A DNA stretch of 48,440 bases from Aeromicrobium sp. (GCF_014378035.1 NZ_JACMOM010000372.1:1-48440), one strand, 5' to 3'. Counted from the first letter of the stretch, positions 27,666 through 35,536 are shown. Notes: generated by a model not told the origin, from the letters alone. Numbers and translations are program-made.

Positions 27666-27728
27666 GTGCGCACCGGCAGAAGTCCGTGGCGCTCCATGGA
27701 CATGAACCCTAGACGTCCGGCCGCCCCC

Positions 27729-27734
27729 TACAAT
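27729..27734 (+). promoter_or_regulatory. -10 box (TACAAT) of the SRPBCC gene
   Basis: TACAAT is eight bases before the ATG at 27743, giving a leaderless or nearly leaderless message. Confidence 0.5.
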
Positions 27735-27742
27735 CACCGGTT

Positions 27743-28168
27743 ATGCCCACTCCTCAGCGCGTCCACGTCACCCACACGTTCACGTCCGACCCGGCCACCG
27801 TCTTCGAGAAGCTGTCTGAGCACGAGAACCTCGGTCCGGTCTTCGGGGCGAAGATCACCCGGGTGCGCGACGGCGACACCTCTCGCAACGGGGTCGGTTC
27901 GACCCGCCGCCTCAAGATCGGTCCGCTGCCGGGGTTCGACGAGACCACCACGACCGCCGAGCCGAACACCCTGATCGAGTACAAGATCACGAGGGGCGGT
28001 CCGCTCAAGGGCCACTGGGGCGTGCAGAGGCTCAGCCCGACGGCCGACGGCGGCACGTTGCTCGACTACACGATCGGCTTCGACGCACCGGTGCCCGGCA
28101 TGGCGGCACTCGTCGGCAAGATCCTGACCGGGGCCATCTCGAAGGGCCTGCCCAAGCTCGCCGACTGA
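27743..28168 (+). CDS. SRPBCC (START-like) family protein
   Basis: The 141-residue protein has the START/Bet v1-like pattern seen in polyketide-cyclase/dehydrase-type proteins: VTHTFTSDPATVFEKLSEHENL, GSTRRLKIGPLPGFDETTTTAEPNTLIEYKIT, and an amphipathic C-terminal helix. Such proteins bind hydrophobic ligands and some are enzymes. Nothing specifies the ligand. It has its own promoter and no partner. Confidence 0.83.
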   Translation: MPTPQRVHVTHTFTSDPATVFEKLSEHENLGPVFGAKITRVRDGDTSRNGVGSTRRLKIGPLPGFDETTTTAEPNTLIEYKITRGGPLKGHWGVQRLSPTADGGTLLDYTIGFDAPVPGMAALVGKILTGAISKGLPKLAD

Positions 28169-28224
28169 GCCCGCGCGGGGCCGTCGAGATCGTTTGAGGC
28201 GGCGGTCGCAGGGGTAACTCACGG

Positions 28225-28230
28225 GACAAT
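28225..28230 (+). promoter_or_regulatory. Candidate -10 (GACAAT) of the four-gene operon
   Basis: GACAAT lies immediately before a 19-base dyad and 33 bases before the ATG at 28264. Confidence 0.35.
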
Positions 28231-28249
28231 CGACCAGGCGCGCTGGTCG
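28231..28249. promoter_or_regulatory. Dyad operator/hairpin ahead of the ACAD-PIG-L-NodS-GT operon
   Basis: CGACCAG-GCGCG-CTGGTCG is a perfect 7-base inverted repeat with a 5-base centre, placed over the predicted transcription start and eight bases before the ribosome site GGGAGGGA. It could be a repressor site or a 5' leader hairpin. Confidence 0.5.
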
Positions 28250-28263
28250 CTCGGGAGGGACCC

Positions 28264-29244
28264 ATGACGACGCATGCCGAGCCGGTGAGCAGCCTGACCG
28301 CGAACCCCGCGACGATCACCGTCGACGATCTGGTGTCTGCCGTCCACGGCGCCCTGCCACACCCAGGCGACGGGTCGACCGCCGCGCGATGGCGCGCTCT
28401 CGCCGCGGTCGCGCGCGCTGATCTCCCCTTGGCCAAGCTGGTCGAGCCGCACCACGACGCCGCAGCGATATTGCGTGACCTCGACGGCCCGCCGCAGGCC
28501 GTCGGGGACGTCTGGGGGGTGTGGGCAGCGGAGCCGCCGTTCGCGAGGCTCACCGCCGACCAGACGGGCGACGGATGGTTCCTCTCCGGCCGCAAGGCGT
28601 TCTGCTCGGGTGCTTCGCTGGTCACGCACGCCCTCGCCACCGCCGACGCGGGAAGGGGGTCGCGACTGTTCGCGATCGACATGCGCCACCACCAGGTCTC
28701 GGCAGACATGTCCGCTCCGGCGTGGAGCGGACACGGCATGCACCGCGCGGACACCGGGACCCTGCTGCTCGAAGGGGTGCCCGCCACACCCGTCGGACAG
28801 GTCGGCGGGTACGTCTCGCGGGCAGGCTTCTGGCATGGTGCCATCGGCATCGCCGCATCCTGGTGGGGTGGCGCGCAAGGCGTTGCCGACACGCTGGAGG
28901 GTGCGCGGGAACGCCTCGACAAGCACGGCCTCGCCCACCTCGGTGCAGTGCGGGCCGACCTCGACAACCTCGGGGCGGTCATCGCTCAGTCGGCGGCGCA
29001 GATCGACGAGGGCGAAGCCTCGGACGTCGCGGATGCCGAGCGACTCGCCCTGTCGACCCGCAGCCTCGCCGCGGACGTGGTCGACCGTGTCATCGCGCGT
29101 GTCGGCCGAGCGCTCGGCCCCGGGCCGCTTGCCTTCGACCAGCACCACGCCGACCACGTGGCGGATCTGCAGGTCTTCGTCCGTCAGCACCACGCCGAGC
29201 GTGACCTCGAGCGGCTCGGCGCATGGGTCCCGAGCCGTGTCTGA
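28264..29244 (+). CDS. Acyl-CoA-dehydrogenase-like protein (short form)
   Basis: The 326-residue protein is about 50 residues shorter than a normal acyl-CoA dehydrogenase. The middle beta-domain is recognisable (LTADQTGDGWFLSGRKAFCSGASLVTHALATA), and the C-terminal helical bundle follows. I cannot find the usual catalytic glutamate loop (YEGT or equivalent) at the end, so its chemistry is uncertain. It leads a four-gene operon in which every junction overlaps. GGGAGGGA precedes the ATG. Members next to PIG-L, NodS-like and glycosyltransferase genes may be a specialised subgroup; I know of no defined function. Confidence 0.8.
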   Translation: MTTHAEPVSSLTANPATITVDDLVSAVHGALPHPGDGSTAARWRALAAVARADLPLAKLVEPHHDAAAILRDLDGPPQAVGDVWGVWAAEPPFARLTADQTGDGWFLSGRKAFCSGASLVTHALATADAGRGSRLFAIDMRHHQVSADMSAPAWSGHGMHRADTGTLLLEGVPATPVGQVGGYVSRAGFWHGAIGIAASWWGGAQGVADTLEGARERLDKHGLAHLGAVRADLDNLGAVIAQSAAQIDEGEASDVADAERLALSTRSLAADVVDRVIARVGRALGPGPLAFDQHHADHVADLQVFVRQHHAERDLERLGAWVPSRV

Positions 29245-29932
29245 GTCCTGGCGGGAGCATCTCGCGGACTCAGCTCCGGAGCCGGTCGATGACCCCGGCG
29301 GACCTGTGCTGGTGGTGTCGGCGCACCCCGACGACGAGGTGCTGGCCATCGGGGCATGGCTCTCGTCGCAGCGAGATCGGGACCTGACCTTCGTGACCGT
29401 GACCGACGGCGAGGCGTCGCACCCCGACAGCCCGACGATGACCGCCGACGACCTCCGCTCGGCCAGGCCTGCCGAGCTCACCGACGCACTGCATCTGCTC
29501 GGGATCGAGTCACCCGTCATCCATCGCCTCGGTATCTCCGACGGCGAGATCTCGTCCGAGCGGGAGACGCTGCTACTGGCCTTGCGGCCGTTCGTCGCCG
29601 CGGCGGGCCTGGTGCTCGGCCCGTACCGCCACGACGGGCACCCCGACCACGATGCTGTCGGCAGCGCGTTGGCCGAGCTCTGCGGGCGACACACGACGCT
29701 GTGGGAGTTCCCGATCTGGACCTGGGCGTGGACCGTGCCGGGTACCCACCCGGCGACCGGGTCGATGAGGTGCCTGCCCGGTTCCGACGACGACCGTGTC
29801 AGCAAGCGACGAGCCGTCGCGGCCTTCACGACGCAGGTTCGACCGTTGAGCGACGACCCTGCCGACCGTGCCGTGGTCGACGGCCCCCTGCTCGAGCATG
29901 CCGAGCACGCTCCCGAGGTCGTGCTGGCATGA
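29237..29932 (+). CDS. PIG-L family (LmbE-like) deacetylase
   Basis: The 231-residue protein has the PIG-L zinc motif VVSAHPDDEVLAIG (His30, Asp32, Asp33) and the second site GHPDHDAVG. These metal-dependent enzymes remove N-acetyl groups from GlcNAc-containing substrates, as in mycothiol or GPI synthesis. The substrate here is unknown and is not obviously the mycothiol precursor, since no other mycothiol genes are near. GTG at 29237 overlaps the preceding stop by eight bases, and its stop overlaps the next ATG by four. Confidence 0.9.
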   Translation: MSESWREHLADSAPEPVDDPGGPVLVVSAHPDDEVLAIGAWLSSQRDRDLTFVTVTDGEASHPDSPTMTADDLRSARPAELTDALHLLGIESPVIHRLGISDGEISSERETLLLALRPFVAAAGLVLGPYRHDGHPDHDAVGSALAELCGRHTTLWEFPIWTWAWTVPGTHPATGSMRCLPGSDDDRVSKRRAVAAFTTQVRPLSDDPADRAVVDGPLLEHAEHAPEVVLA

Positions 29933-30495
29933 CGGACGCCCGCTACTTCGAGGACCTCTACGCGCAGTCGGACGATCCGTGGCATCTCGCGCAGCGCCCC
30001 TACGAACGTCGCAAGTACGAGCTCACGATGGCGAGCCTCCCGCACCAGCACTACCGCCGGGCGTTCGAGCCGGGATGCTCCATCGGGCTGCTCACCGAGA
30101 TGCTCAGCAAGCGCTGCGACGAAGTCGTGGCCACAGACCCGTTCGCGGCACCGCTGGCGGACGCGGCGTCCAGGTTGGCACCGCGGAACATCAACGTCGC
30201 GCAGGGACGCATCCCCGACGACTGGCCGGACGGCACGTTCGACCTGATCCTCCTGTCCGAGCTGCTCTACTACCTGTCGGCCGACGATCGTGGGTTTGCC
30301 CTCGACGCCGTCGAGTCGAGCCTCGACGCTGGCGGCCATCTGATGGCGGTCCACTGGCGGCACCCGTTCGACGAGGCGGAGTGCACCGGCGACGACGTCC
30401 ACGCCGAGATCGCCGCACGCGAGAGTCTCGAGCCGGTCGTGCGGCACGAGGAGACCGACTTCCTGCTGGAGGTGTTCCGCCGTGCCCAGGCGTGA
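29929..30495 (+). CDS. NodS-like SAM-dependent methyltransferase
   Basis: The 188-residue protein is a class I methyltransferase. The NodS-type N-terminus is visible (YFEDLYAQSDDPWHLAQRPYERRKYELTMASLP), then the SAM loop FEPGCSIGLLTEML and FDLILLSELLYYL. NodS methylates the free amine of the deacetylated sugar of chitooligosaccharides in rhizobia. A PIG-L deacetylase directly upstream would provide such a free amine. Overlap by four bases upstream and 14 downstream indicates tight coupling. Confidence 0.88.
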   Translation: MTDARYFEDLYAQSDDPWHLAQRPYERRKYELTMASLPHQHYRRAFEPGCSIGLLTEMLSKRCDEVVATDPFAAPLADAASRLAPRNINVAQGRIPDDWPDGTFDLILLSELLYYLSADDRGFALDAVESSLDAGGHLMAVHWRHPFDEAECTGDDVHAEIAARESLEPVVRHEETDFLLEVFRRAQA

Positions 30496-31174
30496 GGTCG
30501 ACACGATCGTCGTGGTGATCCCCGCACACAACGAGGAGTCGAACATCGCCCGTGCCCTCGCCGGGGTGCGACGGGCCATCGTCCCCCTCGCCCGATCGGT
30601 CGACGTCGAGGTCGTCGTGGTCGTCAACGGCGGCATCGACCGGACAGCCGAGATCGTCCGGCAGGAGGGCGCCCACCTCCTCGTGTCTGACATCGCTGAT
30701 GTCGGCGCAGCCAGGAGCACGGGATGCCGGTGGGCGCTGCTGCGATTCGCCAGCCGCCTCGACCGGCTGTGGATCGCGACGACCGACGCCGACAGCCTCG
30801 TGCCCCGGCACTGGCTCGCCGAACATCTCGGGGCGGCAGAGGGCGGCGCGGACGTCGTGCTGGGCACCGTGGTGCTGGCCCCGCACGAGGCCCGCCGCCA
30901 CCGCGGCTGGGCCGAGACGTACGCGCAGGACGCAGCTCGCCGGCGTCACCACGGTCATGTGCACGGCGCGAACATGGGTATTCGTGCCCGCCGTTACCTC
31001 GAGGTTGGTGGCTTCCGTGCGATGGCCGCGCGCGAGGACGTCGATCTCGTCGAGCGGCTGCGCAGTGCGAGCGCACGGATCGCCTGGTTGAGTCACGTCC
31101 CGGTGCTCACGTCGGCCCGACACGACAACCGCGTGGTGGCCGGGGTGGGCAACGACCTTGCCGCCTCGATGTAG
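30482..31174 (+). CDS. Family 2 glycosyltransferase
   Basis: The 230-residue protein has the GT-A start VVVIPAHNEESNIARAL, the nucleotide-sugar motif TTDADS, and a HGANMGIRARRYLEVGGF segment that matches the acceptor region of GT2 enzymes. No membrane segment is seen, so it acts in the cytoplasm or at the membrane surface. GTG at 30482 lies inside the methyltransferase gene. As the last gene of the operon, it likely adds or joins the sugar that the deacetylase and methyltransferase modify. Confidence 0.9.
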   Translation: MPRREVDTIVVVIPAHNEESNIARALAGVRRAIVPLARSVDVEVVVVVNGGIDRTAEIVRQEGAHLLVSDIADVGAARSTGCRWALLRFASRLDRLWIATTDADSLVPRHWLAEHLGAAEGGADVVLGTVVLAPHEARRHRGWAETYAQDAARRRHHGHVHGANMGIRARRYLEVGGFRAMAAREDVDLVERLRSASARIAWLSHVPVLTSARHDNRVVAGVGNDLAASM

Positions 31175-31194
31175 GTCCAGCGCGAGCGGGGGTG

Positions 31195-31211
31195 ACGCCG
31201 TGCGACGGCGT
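31195..31211. terminator. Possible weak terminator after the glycosyltransferase gene
   Basis: ACGCCG-TGCGA-CGGCGT is a 6-base perfect stem 21 bases past the stop codon. No T-tract follows. Confidence 0.35.
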
Positions 31212-31244
31212 GGCGGTTGAGGGGCGGGGGCTCACCGGCGGGCA

Positions 31245-31258
31245 GTCGACGCGTCGAC
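31245..31258. repeat. 14-base perfect palindrome
   Basis: GTCGACGCGTCGAC reads the same on both strands. It lies in the 211-base stretch between the glycosyltransferase operon and the hairpin at 31386. Apart from it and the weak stem at 31195, I see nothing in this stretch. Confidence 0.4.
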
Positions 31259-31385
31259 GAATGCGGGCACGACGCCCACGCAGTCCATCTACAGGTCGAG
31301 CGGCATGGGGGCTCCAGCGCCGTCACGACCATCACGGGTGAGCATTCCGATTGTCGCTCGGTCAGCGTCAGACCTCAGCAGAAGG

Positions 31386-31425
31386 ACAACCCCCTGATCG
31401 GCAGGGACGCCGTTCAGGGGGTTGT
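31386..31425. terminator. Strong bidirectional hairpin at the left edge of the catabolic cluster
   Basis: ACAACCCCCTGA and its exact complement form a 12-base stem, extended inside by CGGC/GCCG. It follows the stop of the MFS gene on the minus strand and also shields the cluster from the operon to the left. Confidence 0.85.
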
Positions 31426-31449
31426 CTTCTCTGATCTCTTGTCGGCTAC

Positions 31450-32847
31450 CTACAGGTAGACCTTCTCCGGCACCTCGAGGGTGCCGTCGATGTTGTCGAG
31501 TTCCTGGTTCTTCGTCTCCGGTGTGGCGAACGCCATCCAGACCGCTGCGAGTGTCATCAGCACTGCAACAGCCGCGAACGTCAGGGGAAGGCCGACGTGA
31601 GGCCACAGCAGCGAGCCGAAGATCAGCGGTACGAATCCTGCCCCGACCCGGCTGACACTTGACGCCCAGCCGAACCCGCTGGCTCGCAGGTGAGTCGGGT
31701 ACAGCTCGGAGACATACGTGTAGAGCGCCGGGATCGTCAGCTCGATCACGAATCCGAATATGCCGATCCACCAGACCGCCGCAGTAGGCATGTCCAGCAC
31801 CAGGGCGAACACGACCAGCGACGCGCCGGCCACTGGGCCACTGAGGCCGATCACCCACTTGCGTCCCACCACGTCGACGAGCAACGCAGAGACGAGAACG
31901 CCCACCACTCCGACTCCGGTCATCAAAGTCGTGACCATGAAAGCGGCGTATTCGCCGTACCCCTGCTCGACCAAGATGCTCGGCAACCAGAGCAAGGAGC
32001 CGTAGTAGAGCAGGAAGACGGTGAGGAAGAGGGCCCAGCACACGGAAGTGATCTTGGCGCTGAACTTCCACAGTTCCGGAAGTTGCTTGGCGATGGATGC
32101 CAACGACAATTGCGGTGCTTCGTGGGTGGCGGAGAACTCCCAGTCCTCGGGGGCGGCGCCGGTACGTTCGACGAGTGAGTCGATGACCTCACGAGCCTCG
32201 GCGTGACGGCCACGGCGGATGAGGAACATCGGTGACTCGGGGACGGAACGCCTGATCCAGAACAAGAGGAATGCTGGCAGCACCATCACGAGCATCATTG
32301 CCCGCCAGTTGTCGATCAAGGTGAAGCCCAGGAGGGCGGTGCTCACCAAGCCGCACAGCGTTGCCCCGATGGGCCACCACACGTCCATCGCGGTGAGAAC
32401 GCGGCCGCGTACGGCGGCTGGTGTGAATTCGCCGACCAGTGCGTAGTCGACCGGGATGCAGCCACCGAGACCGAGTCCTGCGCAGAACCGAAAGACACAG
32501 AACAACCAGAAGGCGGGGGAGAGGGCGCCCAGAACGGTGAAGATCGAGAAGACGAGAAGCGTGAGGCTGAACGCTGTCTTGCGACCGATGATGTCGGCGA
32601 GTCCACCCCACATGAACGCCCCAATTGCCATTCCGATGAGGTTGGCGGTGCCGACCCATGCTGCTTGGCCGAGGGAAAGGCCCCACTCGTCACTGACGAG
32701 CGGGATCAGGAACCCGTTCATGGTCACGTCCCAGGCGTCGAACATGAACCCCAGGCCGCCGATGATGAACACCACGCCTTGGACGCGCCAGCGCCACGGC
32801 AGTTCTTGTACGATCTGGTCGCCCGTCTTGATGGTCTCTGTTGCCAT
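31450..32847 (-). CDS. MFS transporter, AAHS/NiaP-like (aromatic or pyridine carboxylate uptake)
   Basis: The 465-residue protein has twelve hydrophobic segments. The first is GGLGFMFDAWDV, with two Asp residues typical of proton-coupled carboxylate carriers. The MFS signature between helices 2 and 3 is GGLADIIGRK, and a second copy is VDVVGRKWV. It resembles the aromatic-acid/H+ symporters and the niacin carrier NiaP more than sugar carriers, though this is by eye. ATG at 32847 follows AAGGGAG. A TGGTATATCA operator lies 65 bases upstream. It is the likely importer for the cluster's substrate. Confidence 0.85.
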   Translation of the reverse strand: MATETIKTGDQIVQELPWRWRVQGVVFIIGGLGFMFDAWDVTMNGFLIPLVSDEWGLSLGQAAWVGTANLIGMAIGAFMWGGLADIIGRKTAFSLTLLVFSIFTVLGALSPAFWLFCVFRFCAGLGLGGCIPVDYALVGEFTPAAVRGRVLTAMDVWWPIGATLCGLVSTALLGFTLIDNWRAMMLVMVLPAFLLFWIRRSVPESPMFLIRRGRHAEAREVIDSLVERTGAAPEDWEFSATHEAPQLSLASIAKQLPELWKFSAKITSVCWALFLTVFLLYYGSLLWLPSILVEQGYGEYAAFMVTTLMTGVGVVGVLVSALLVDVVGRKWVIGLSGPVAGASLVVFALVLDMPTAAVWWIGIFGFVIELTIPALYTYVSELYPTHLRASGFGWASSVSRVGAGFVPLIFGSLLWPHVGLPLTFAAVAVLMTLAAVWMAFATPETKNQELDNIDGTLEVPEKVYL

Positions 32848-32911
32848 GTTGGTCGATGCTCCCTTGTCCTCAGCTGGGACCGCTTGTCCGTCTCCTGACG
32901 CACCGGCGATG

Positions 32912-32921
32912 TGGTATATCA
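32912..32921. promoter_or_regulatory. GntR-type operator upstream of the MFS gene
   Basis: TGGTATATCA, a near-palindrome, sits in an unusually AT-rich patch (32911-32940) that probably holds the MFS promoter. It matches sites at 35506, 36295 and 46041. The rest of the 223-base gap (32848-33070) holds an inverted repeat GTGTCAC (32951) / GTGACAC (32981), perhaps a terminator for the hydrolase gene. Confidence 0.65.
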
Positions 32922-33070
32922 AATTTCAAATATAATGAAACCCGAGATCTGTGTCACAGTCAAGGTTTCAGACCCGACCCGTGACACGTGTTGCCGGTTG
33001 CCTTGAGACCGTTGCTGGACATGTCGTCCCGCCCTCTGCTGGCCACATGTTCTGATCGTGACGGCCCCTT

Positions 33071-33952
33071 CTACTTCGCGCCCGTTGTCGAGGTGGAGGG
33101 CGCCCGCGGGTCGCGTTCGCCCCATTTGTCGTGCTCGACAGCGGTGAAGAATCTTTCGAGGAGGGCATTGAACAGGACCGGCTCCTCGAGATTGGTGACG
33201 TGGCCGGATTTTGGCAACACTGCCAAACCGCAGCGCGGGATCGTGCGCTTCAGCATCAGGTCGGTCTCTAGGACCCCGTTGTCCTCGTCCCCTGCGATGA
33301 CCAGCACGGGTGGTTCGCAGGCGGCGAGCTCGTCCTGCATCGCATAGAGCGACGGTCGAGTTTTCTGGACGCCGCGCATCGTGTTGGCGGCCCCCACGGG
33401 ATCATGTTGGGCCAGTAGTTGCACGTGCCCACCGTGGCCACGCGGGTCCTTGGCCTCGTACTGCACGCGAGCCGGGCCGAAGCCATACCAATGTGACATC
33501 GCCGCCGACCCTTCGTCCTCGAAGGCCGTGGCAACCTTTTCCGATTCCCTGCGGAACTGCTCCTCGTTGTCCGGATGTGCGCCGTACCCGCAACCTGCCA
33601 CCACTGATCCCCGTGTCCGGTTCGGATGAGCCAGTGCGAAGTGGAGGGCGCAGAAGCCGCCCATCGAGTTGCCGACCACGAACGCCTTGTCCACCCCCGC
33701 GTCGTCCATCACGGTGAGGACGTCGGCGACCGCACGTGCCTGGCTGTAGGCCGTTGGGTCCTGTGGCACGTCGGAAGGAGGGAAGCCTCGGGCCGCGAGC
33801 ACGATGCAGCGGTAGGTGCGCGCAAAATGGCGAACCTGTGGCTCCCACGACCGGTGATCGCCGGCGAACTCGTGCAGGAAGACCAGAGGGTCACCGCGAC
33901 CGGTCTCCTCGTAGTAGAGATTGACGCCGTCATCGGTTGAGACGTTTGGCAT
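33071..33952 (-). CDS. Alpha/beta hydrolase (ring-cleavage or enol-lactone hydrolase-like)
   Basis: The 293-residue protein has the alpha/beta hydrolase order: an LVFLHEFAGDHRSW oxyanion segment (His-Glu in place of the usual His-Gly), Ser96 in the elbow GNSMGG, an Asp in IAGDEDNGV and a His in KSGHVTNLEEP. It resembles 3-oxoadipate enol-lactonase and meta-cleavage hydrolases. It probably opens or hydrolyses a ring-derived intermediate. ATG at 33952 has GAGGAT upstream, and it follows the CoxG-like gene by 38 bases. Confidence 0.85.
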   Translation of the reverse strand: MPNVSTDDGVNLYYEETGRGDPLVFLHEFAGDHRSWEPQVRHFARTYRCIVLAARGFPPSDVPQDPTAYSQARAVADVLTVMDDAGVDKAFVVGNSMGGFCALHFALAHPNRTRGSVVAGCGYGAHPDNEEQFRRESEKVATAFEDEGSAAMSHWYGFGPARVQYEAKDPRGHGGHVQLLAQHDPVGAANTMRGVQKTRPSLYAMQDELAACEPPVLVIAGDEDNGVLETDLMLKRTIPRCGLAVLPKSGHVTNLEEPVLFNALLERFFTAVEHDKWGERDPRAPSTSTTGAK

Positions 33953-33990
33953 CTTGGATCCTCACTTTGTCGGGTCGGCGCCAGCCGAGG

Positions 33991-34686
33991 TCAGTTCCTG
34001 CGGTATCGGTCCTTGCGACCGACGCCGATCCGCGCTCCGAGATAGGCCGCGAGCCCGGCGGCCGCGACGGTGCCCATGGAGCGCATGTGCCGTTGCAACA
34101 GTGGCCGGATGATCAGGCTCCATACGTCGAAGTCGCCGCCAGTCGCCGCAGCTGGCGGACCATCGAACGCGGCTGGTCCTTCCTCCTCGTCGCGGGAAGA
34201 CGGATCTGGCAGGCCGGTTTCCGCTGGGGCGGAAGAGCCACCGGGGGCCAGCATCTGCTCGACGTTGCTTGCGAACGTCTGCATGATGCCGTCGGTGACC
34301 TCGCCGATCACGCCCCGACCGAACTGGGCCACCTTGCCCCGGATGCTGAGCTCGGTGTTGATCGCCACCAGTGTGCGCCCTTGTTGCTCGCTCAGCTGGG
34401 CGATGATGTGTGCATCGGCATTGCCGGCACCGCGGAGCTCGCGCCCTTTCGCCCGCATGGTGAGCCGCAATTGATCATGATCGACCTCCAGGATCTTGAA
34501 CTGGCCTGTGTAGGCAACTCCCAGGGGCCCGACCTTGACCTTGACCTCGCCTTCGTAGGTGTCGGGTTCGGGACGGCCCGTGACCCGGGAACCGGGCATG
34601 CACGAGGCCACTCGCTCGATGTCCAGGAAGGCAGCGAACACCTCGGCGGACGGTCGGTCGATGGAGAAGGAGTTGGAGAGCTTCAC
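33991..34686 (-). CDS. CoxG-like SRPBCC protein (molybdenum hydroxylase accessory)
   Basis: The 231-residue protein has the CoxG pattern: N-terminal SRPBCC domain (SFSIDRPSAEVFAAFLDIERVASCMPG, YEGEVKVKVGPLGVAYTGQFKI), a proline/glutamate-rich linker, and a C-terminal hydrophobic helix (MGTVAAAGLAAYLGARIGV). In Oligotropha CoxG anchors CO dehydrogenase to the membrane. Here it probably anchors the hydroxylase encoded at 36327-42349. The start is one base from the SDR stop. Confidence 0.88.
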   Translation of the reverse strand: MKLSNSFSIDRPSAEVFAAFLDIERVASCMPGSRVTGRPEPDTYEGEVKVKVGPLGVAYTGQFKILEVDHDQLRLTMRAKGRELRGAGNADAHIIAQLSEQQGRTLVAINTELSIRGKVAQFGRGVIGEVTDGIMQTFASNVEQMLAPGGSSAPAETGLPDPSSRDEEEGPAAFDGPPAAATGGDFDVWSLIIRPLLQRHMRSMGTVAAAGLAAYLGARIGVGRKDRYRRN

Positions 34687-34687
34687 C

Positions 34688-35485
34688 TCAGCGTTCCATC
34701 AGGGACTTGCGTTGGGCCCCGTCGATCGGGATGTGGGCGCCGTGCACGCTGGCGGCGACGTCGGAGGCAAGGAAGGACACCAAGGCGGCTACTTCCTGGG
34801 GTTGGGTTATTCTGCCCAGCGGGATCGATGCCTCGGCCCGGCGACGGGCCTCCGCCTGGTCCACGCCCATGTCACGTGCGAATGCCTTTTCGAGACCGTC
34901 CCAGCGCTCAGTGTCGACGGGGCCCGGGTTGACCGTGTTCACCCGGATTCCTTTGGGACCGTACTGGTCGGCGATGGAGGATGCGAAGTTCAGGTCGGCG
35001 GCGTTGGCCGCGCCGGCGGTCATCTCCCAATAGCTGGGCTTCAGCCCGTCGTTGCCCACGACGAGCACGATCGCTCCGGAGCCCTGCTTGACCATGTGCG
35101 GGACGACCGAGCGGACCGTACGGACGTAGCCCATGAACTTGAGGTTGAGGCTCTCCATCCACTGTTCGTCGGTCAGCTCCTCGAGCAGACCGCCGGGTGA
35201 GCTCCCGGCGCAGGTCACCAGAACGTCGATGCGGCCAAACTCCTCCAGCGCAGCCTCGACACAACGGTCGACGTCTGCGGACCGGCTCATGTCGCCTGCT
35301 TGGGCGACAACCTTGCTTCCGGTCGCGGCGGCAATCTCGGCTGCTGTCTTCTCCAAGGCCTCGGGGTTGCGCGCAGTGATGACCACGTCACAGCCCTCGC
35401 TCGCCAGTCGGGTGGCAACCTCACGACCGATGCCTTTGCTTGCGCCGGTGATCAGGGCCACTTTGTTGACCAGATTCAAATCCAT
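34688..35485 (-). CDS. SDR-fold protein lacking the canonical Tyr-x3-Lys
   Basis: The 265-residue protein has a complete Rossmann start (TGASKGIG, residues 13-20), Asn114, and a clear C-terminal PGPVDTERW segment, so it belongs to the short-chain dehydrogenases. At the active site, where Y-x3-K is expected, it reads SYWEMTAGAANAADLN. By alignment of the flanking GPKGIRVN, the Tyr position is Ala157 and the Lys position is Asn161. The Ser position reads VVGND. Either the chemistry is unusual or it acts without redox. GGAGGAG precedes the ATG, and a TGGTAT operator lies 20 bases upstream. Confidence 0.87.
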   Translation of the reverse strand: MDLNLVNKVALITGASKGIGREVATRLASEGCDVVITARNPEALEKTAAEIAAATGSKVVAQAGDMSRSADVDRCVEAALEEFGRIDVLVTCAGSSPGGLLEELTDEQWMESLNLKFMGYVRTVRSVVPHMVKQGSGAIVLVVGNDGLKPSYWEMTAGAANAADLNFASSIADQYGPKGIRVNTVNPGPVDTERWDGLEKAFARDMGVDQAEARRRAEASIPLGRITQPQEVAALVSFLASDVAASVHGAHIPIDGAQRKSLMER

Positions 35486-35505
35486 GCTGAACTCCTCCGT
35501 TGGAT

Positions 35506-35522
35506 TGGTATATCAAATACCA
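35506..35522. promoter_or_regulatory. GntR-type operator upstream of the SDR-CoxG-hydrolase operon
   Basis: TGGTATATCAAATACCA contains the shared TGGTATATCA and also forms a 6-5-6 palindrome. It ends 15 bases before the crotonase stop codon region and lies just upstream of the SDR ribosome site. Confidence 0.7.
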
Positions 35523-35536
35523 CTCAGCGGCTGAGG

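Noticed and set aside
31174-31450. Search for an attachment-site copy of the tRNA-Leu 3' end
   Set aside because: No direct repeat of the tRNA sequence was found here, and no integrase is in the window.
31217-31459. 80-residue open frame between the glycosyltransferase and MFS genes
   Set aside because: It crosses the strong hairpin and the MFS stop, has no ribosome site and no family resemblance.
32951-32991. ACACGTGT and the GTGTCAC/GTGACAC repeat as a second operator of the MFS gene
   Set aside because: It lies upstream of the AT-rich promoter patch and downstream of the hydrolase stop, so a weak terminator is equally likely; there is no second copy in the cluster.
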